Positions 6,146-8,419 of a stretch of 8,419 nt of DNA are shown here, one piece after another (within the stretch, counting starts at the first letter, position 1; the number at the start of each line of letters is the position of its first letter). Below the pieces are notes generated by a model. It saw nothing but the letters and a program-made list of their open reading frames with translations. It was not told the origin of the DNA and did not search any database. The DNA comes from Myxococcales bacterium (lineage in GTDB: Bacteria > Myxococcota > Myxococcia > Myxococcales > Myxococcaceae), in contig PMBV01000409.1 in the NCBI GenBank assembly GCA_003153055.1, positions 1 through 8,419 on the forward strand, read 5' to 3'. The translations under genes were made by a program, and so were the position numbers.

Positions 6146-7051
6146 CTACTTCTGAACGAGCTTCGAGAGCGCGAGCTCGTTCAACGCCGGCGGATTCTGC
6201 TCGAGGAGCTTGGCGAGGTAGGCCTGCCGATTGGCCTGGGCGCGATCCGCGCGAAGCTGGGCGGCGAGGGCCTCGCGGACCTCGGCGAGGGGCCGGGTCG
6301 TGGGTGGCTTCGTCTCGAGCACCTTGATGACGTGCCAGCCGTCGTCGAGGTGAAGTGGCTCGGACGTCGCGCCGGTGGCGAGGCCGGTCACCGTGGCCCG
6401 GATTCCGGCGAGCAGCTGGCTCTCACTGAGCCAACCGATCTCACCACCGCGCTCGGCGGCCGCGGACTCGTCGCTCTCGGAGCGGGCGATGGCCGCGAAG
6501 TCGGCCCCCTTCGCTTTGAGCTTCTTCAGGACCTCGTCGAGCTTCGCCTTCGCCCTCTCTTCGGCCTCCTTCTCACCGCCCTTGGCGACCGCGATGAAGA
6601 TCTGCGCGACGCGGTACTGCTTGGGGACCTCGAAGGCCTTCTTGTTGGCGTCATAGGCCGCCTGCAGCTCCGCGCCGCTCGGAAAGGTCTCGGGCGGCTT
6701 GGAGACGGACTGCAGATACAGCTCGGTCAGCGCCTGGTTTCGCGCACGATCGAGCTGCGCCTTCACCTCGGGCCGCTGGTCCCATTTCTTGGCCTGCGCC
6801 TCCTTGAGCACCGCCTGGCGCGCGAGATACGCGCGCACCAGCTGCGAAAGCAACGCCGGGTCCTTGGCGATCGCCGCTCTGTCTTGGGCTCCGAGGGTGT
6901 CGAGATAGTGGCGCAGCTCGTCGCTGTTGACGTCCGTACCTCCGACGCGAGCCACGACGTCCGCCGCCGCCGCGGCAGGCGCCATGACAACCAACAACGA
7001 GGCGGCGACGGCCGCAATACGAGACGAAAAGGAGGCGATGAGTGTATTCAT
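6146..7051 (-). CDS. Exported parvulin-type peptidyl-prolyl isomerase (PpiC/SurA-like)
   Basis: A 301-residue periplasmic foldase. The signal peptide covers residues 1-30 (hydrophobic run AAVAASLLVVMAPAAAAA). A SurA_N-like helical chaperone region follows (about 31-140: 'VVARVGGTDVNSDELRHYL', 'LVRAYLARQAVLKEAQAK'). The rotamase domain is at about 141-248, with YRVAQIFIAV, 'FAAIARSESDESAAAERGGEIGWL', 'GLATGATSEPLHLDDGWHVIKVLE', and ends in a helical tail. The second active-site His is present (His240), but the first (usually HIL) is Gln150. Such proteins help fold outer-membrane and secreted proteins. The ATG overlaps the stop of the coiled-coil gene in ATGA, so translation is probably coupled. 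The porin two genes upstream is the obvious client. It is much shorter than SurA (two rotamase domains), so it is a PpiC/PrsA-size member. Confidence 0.9.
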   Translation of the reverse strand: MNTLIASFSSRIAAVAASLLVVMAPAAAAADVVARVGGTDVNSDELRHYLDTLGAQDRAAIAKDPALLSQLVRAYLARQAVLKEAQAKKWDQRPEVKAQLDRARNQALTELYLQSVSKPPETFPSGAELQAAYDANKKAFEVPKQYRVAQIFIAVAKGGEKEAEERAKAKLDEVLKKLKAKGADFAAIARSESDESAAAERGGEIGWLSESQLLAGIRATVTGLATGATSEPLHLDDGWHVIKVLETKPPTTRPLAEVREALAAQLRADRAQANRQAYLAKLLEQNPPALNELALSKLVQK

Positions 7052-7668
7052 GGTTTGACCTTTGCTTCGAGGAGCTTGTCCTCAGCATCCTGGGCGAAGT
7101 TCTCGATCTCGACGCGCTTGAGGCCGAGGACAGGCTCTCCGGCGCCGTTCTTCCACAGTTGCGCGAGGATCTCTTCTGCCACCTGGAACATCTTGGCGTT
7201 CTTGGCCTCGCAGGCCTTGGTGCGCTCGGTCAGCGCGGTGATCTCGGAAGCCGTGTCCTTGGTCCGGTTGGCAGCGTCCTGTTCGCGGACCTTCGCCGCC
7301 ATCGCCGCGTCGTACACCGTCGCCTCGCAGTGGGCGACCGAGGCCTCGAGCTTCGCGGTGGCCGCGGCGTGCTCGGATTGCTCGGCTTGACATTGCTTGA
7401 GCTGCGCCGAGCAGTGCTTGTTCTCGTTCGACGAGCGGGCGTCCTGCGGCTGAGCGGAAAGCCGGCTCCTCAGCGACTCCAACTCCTTCTTCTGCTGCGC
7501 GTCGGTGATCTGCCACTGCGTGCGTTCGTCCTCGAGCGCGCGGAGCTGGGCCGAAGTCGAGCGGAGCGCCTCGCGGAGGCGTGTCTCGGCTCCCGAGTCG
7601 GCCGCTCGGGCGGTCCTCGAGCCAAGGGCGACGATCAGGAGGAGGAGCGGAGCCGAAGCCGAGCGCAT
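7048..7668 (-). CDS. Exported coiled-coil protein of a porin operon
   Basis: A 206-residue periplasmic protein. Residues 1-22 are a signal peptide (LLLLIVALGSRTARA, then AD). Residues about 25-155 are rich in Ala, Glu, Gln, Lys and Arg with heptad-like Leu/Ala spacing, so a long coiled coil. Four Cys (86, 93, 114, 153) are spread through it. The last 50 residues differ: 'CEAKNAKMFQVAEEILAQLW' and 'EPVLGLKRVEIENFAQDAED' look like a compact conserved end. I recall this end in proteins sometimes mislabelled as DNA repair or phage proteins that sit beside putative porins, PPIases and TonB/ExbB/ExbD genes; that is memory, not checked. The ATG lies two bases after the porin stop, with GAGG eight bases before it inside the porin's last codons. 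It probably spans or braces the periplasm for the porin machine. Confidence 0.75.
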   Translation of the reverse strand: MRSASAPLLLLIVALGSRTARAADSGAETRLREALRSTSAQLRALEDERTQWQITDAQQKKELESLRSRLSAQPQDARSSNENKHCSAQLKQCQAEQSEHAAATAKLEASVAHCEATVYDAAMAAKVREQDAANRTKDTASEITALTERTKACEAKNAKMFQVAEEILAQLWKNGAGEPVLGLKRVEIENFAQDAEDKLLEAKVKP

Positions 7669-7670
7669 GG

Positions 7671-8419
7671 CTAGTACCTCGCTGTGACGTCGATGTGGAG
7701 CACATCAACACCGTATTGCGGGCCCGACACCTGGTTGGCGCTCATCCACCGCACCGTGGCGAGGACGCCATCCGCGAGCGCCACGGTGCCAGCGAAGATG
7801 AAGCCCTTCAGGTTCGTTCCTCCCAGGCCGAAGTCGGGGTCGTTGAAGGCGTCGACCACCGCGTCCGATTCGAGGGAGCGGTACGTCACGCCCAGGTTCC
7901 AGCTCCACTGCTTGCTCATCGCCGGGCTCCCGACGGACACGCGCCCGAGGTATCCGTTCAGCCCGCCCGCATAGGCGCAGTTGAGGAAGTTCTCGTCGCA
8001 GGCGCCCAGGTTGTTGACCGCGACCGTGCCGACGCGCCTGGGGGAGAAGCCCAGGTTCCGGACGAACTCCGCGTCGAGCGTGACCGCGAGCTGCGCCGCC
8101 ACCTTGAGCTCGAAACGACCGGTGATGGCGAGCTCGCGAAACAGATGGGCCAGCCCGAAGTACTGGTACTCCGCGGCCCCGAGGCCCTCCGCAGCGAGGG
8201 CCTCGATGGTGGGCGTTCGCAGCGCCATGTAGGTGTTTCCCTTTTGTGCAAAGGAAGGACGCGTGCCGTCCGTGTCGCCTGCATCGCTCGCGGTGAGCGG
8301 CGTGTACGGCGTCGATAGCTTTCCGGACACTCCATCGAAGTAATAGTACGCGGCGGCGACCTTTGCCCGGAATTTGTTCGGCAGCTTCAACTCCGTGCCG
8401 ATCTGACCCCCATAAAGAT
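7671..8419 (-). CDS. Putative porin (Porin_5-like), C-terminal part; start outside window
   Basis: The frame is open through the right edge, so only the last ~249 residues are seen; a TTG at 8390 is not the true start, because the family-like sequence continues upstream of it (YGGQIGTELKLPNKF). The protein is an alternating amphipathic barrel with strands such as 'RAKVAAAYYYFDG', 'FELKVAAQLAVTLDAEFVRN', 'WSWNLGVTYRSL', 'GFIFAGTVALADGVLATVRW' and 'GVDVLHIDVTARY'. It ends in Tyr, as expected for the BAM recognition signal of outer-membrane barrels. The 'FGLGGTNLKGFIFAG' and 'VRWMSANQVSGPQYGVDVL' segments resemble the putative porin family PF16930. The permeant is unknown. It is the first visible gene of the operon, with the coiled-coil gene starting two bases after its stop. 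Cys pairs in 'GACDENFLNCAY' may form a surface-loop disulfide. Confidence 0.8.
   Translation of the reverse strand, partial: LYGGQIGTELKLPNKFRAKVAAAYYYFDGVSGKLSTPYTPLTASDAGDTDGTRPSFAQKGNTYMALRTPTIEALAAEGLGAAEYQYFGLAHLFRELAITGRFELKVAAQLAVTLDAEFVRNLGFSPRRVGTVAVNNLGACDENFLNCAYAGGLNGYLGRVSVGSPAMSKQWSWNLGVTYRSLESDAVVDAFNDPDFGLGGTNLKGFIFAGTVALADGVLATVRWMSANQVSGPQYGVDVLHIDVTARY

Noticed and set aside
6332..7390. Plus-strand open frame of 352 residues opposite the isomerase and coiled-coil genes
   Set aside because: Antisense shadow of two well-supported genes, with Leu/Arg-rich low-complexity peptide.

Overview
The window is high-GC, densely coding bacterial DNA. Its style suggests a delta-proteobacterium, most likely a myxobacterium (Myxococcota). 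The signs are strong third-position G/C bias with long spurious antisense frames, a lipoprotein signal ending in ACGG, an IS91-type transposase and many small exported proteins. This assignment is inference; no rRNA or other marker gene is present.

Left part (1-1308): the 3' end of an IS91-family transposase enters from outside the window. It is followed by about 170 bases without recognisable coding. Then comes an alpha/beta hydrolase of the proline-iminopeptidase type whose family homology starts abruptly at the 'QRGCGGS' motif. The N-terminal HGGPG/oxyanion part is missing, so this looks like a gene decapitated at or near an insertion-element boundary.

Centre (1438-5487): a complete one-polypeptide ABC transporter (SbmA/BacA/YddA-like membrane domain fused to an ATPase) lies on the plus strand. 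It meets, stop codon to stop codon within a single CTAG, a minus-strand pair: a glutathione S-transferase and, just upstream of it, a small exported probable beta-barrel protein. Further upstream on the minus strand is a secreted calcineurin-like metallophosphoesterase (PAP29/DCR2-like) with a very good ribosome binding site before a GTG start. A perfect 11-bp inverted repeat separates it from the barrel gene.

Right part (5655-8419, minus strand): a tightly packed operon enters from beyond the right edge. In transcription order it encodes a putative outer-membrane porin (C-terminal part only, ending in Tyr), an exported coiled-coil protein, an exported parvulin-type peptidyl-prolyl isomerase and a small lipoprotein with a cadherin/PKD-like domain. 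The spacings are 2 bp, a 4-bp ATGA overlap and 29 bp, and a hairpin follows the last stop. All four products are predicted to act in the envelope. The combination suggests an outer-membrane transport or assembly module, with the isomerase and coiled-coil protein helping build or energise the porin. It is the most interesting system here. From memory of similar clusters I expect TonB/ExbB/ExbD genes just outside the window, but that cannot be seen.

No CRISPR array, tRNA, rRNA or replication origin was seen.
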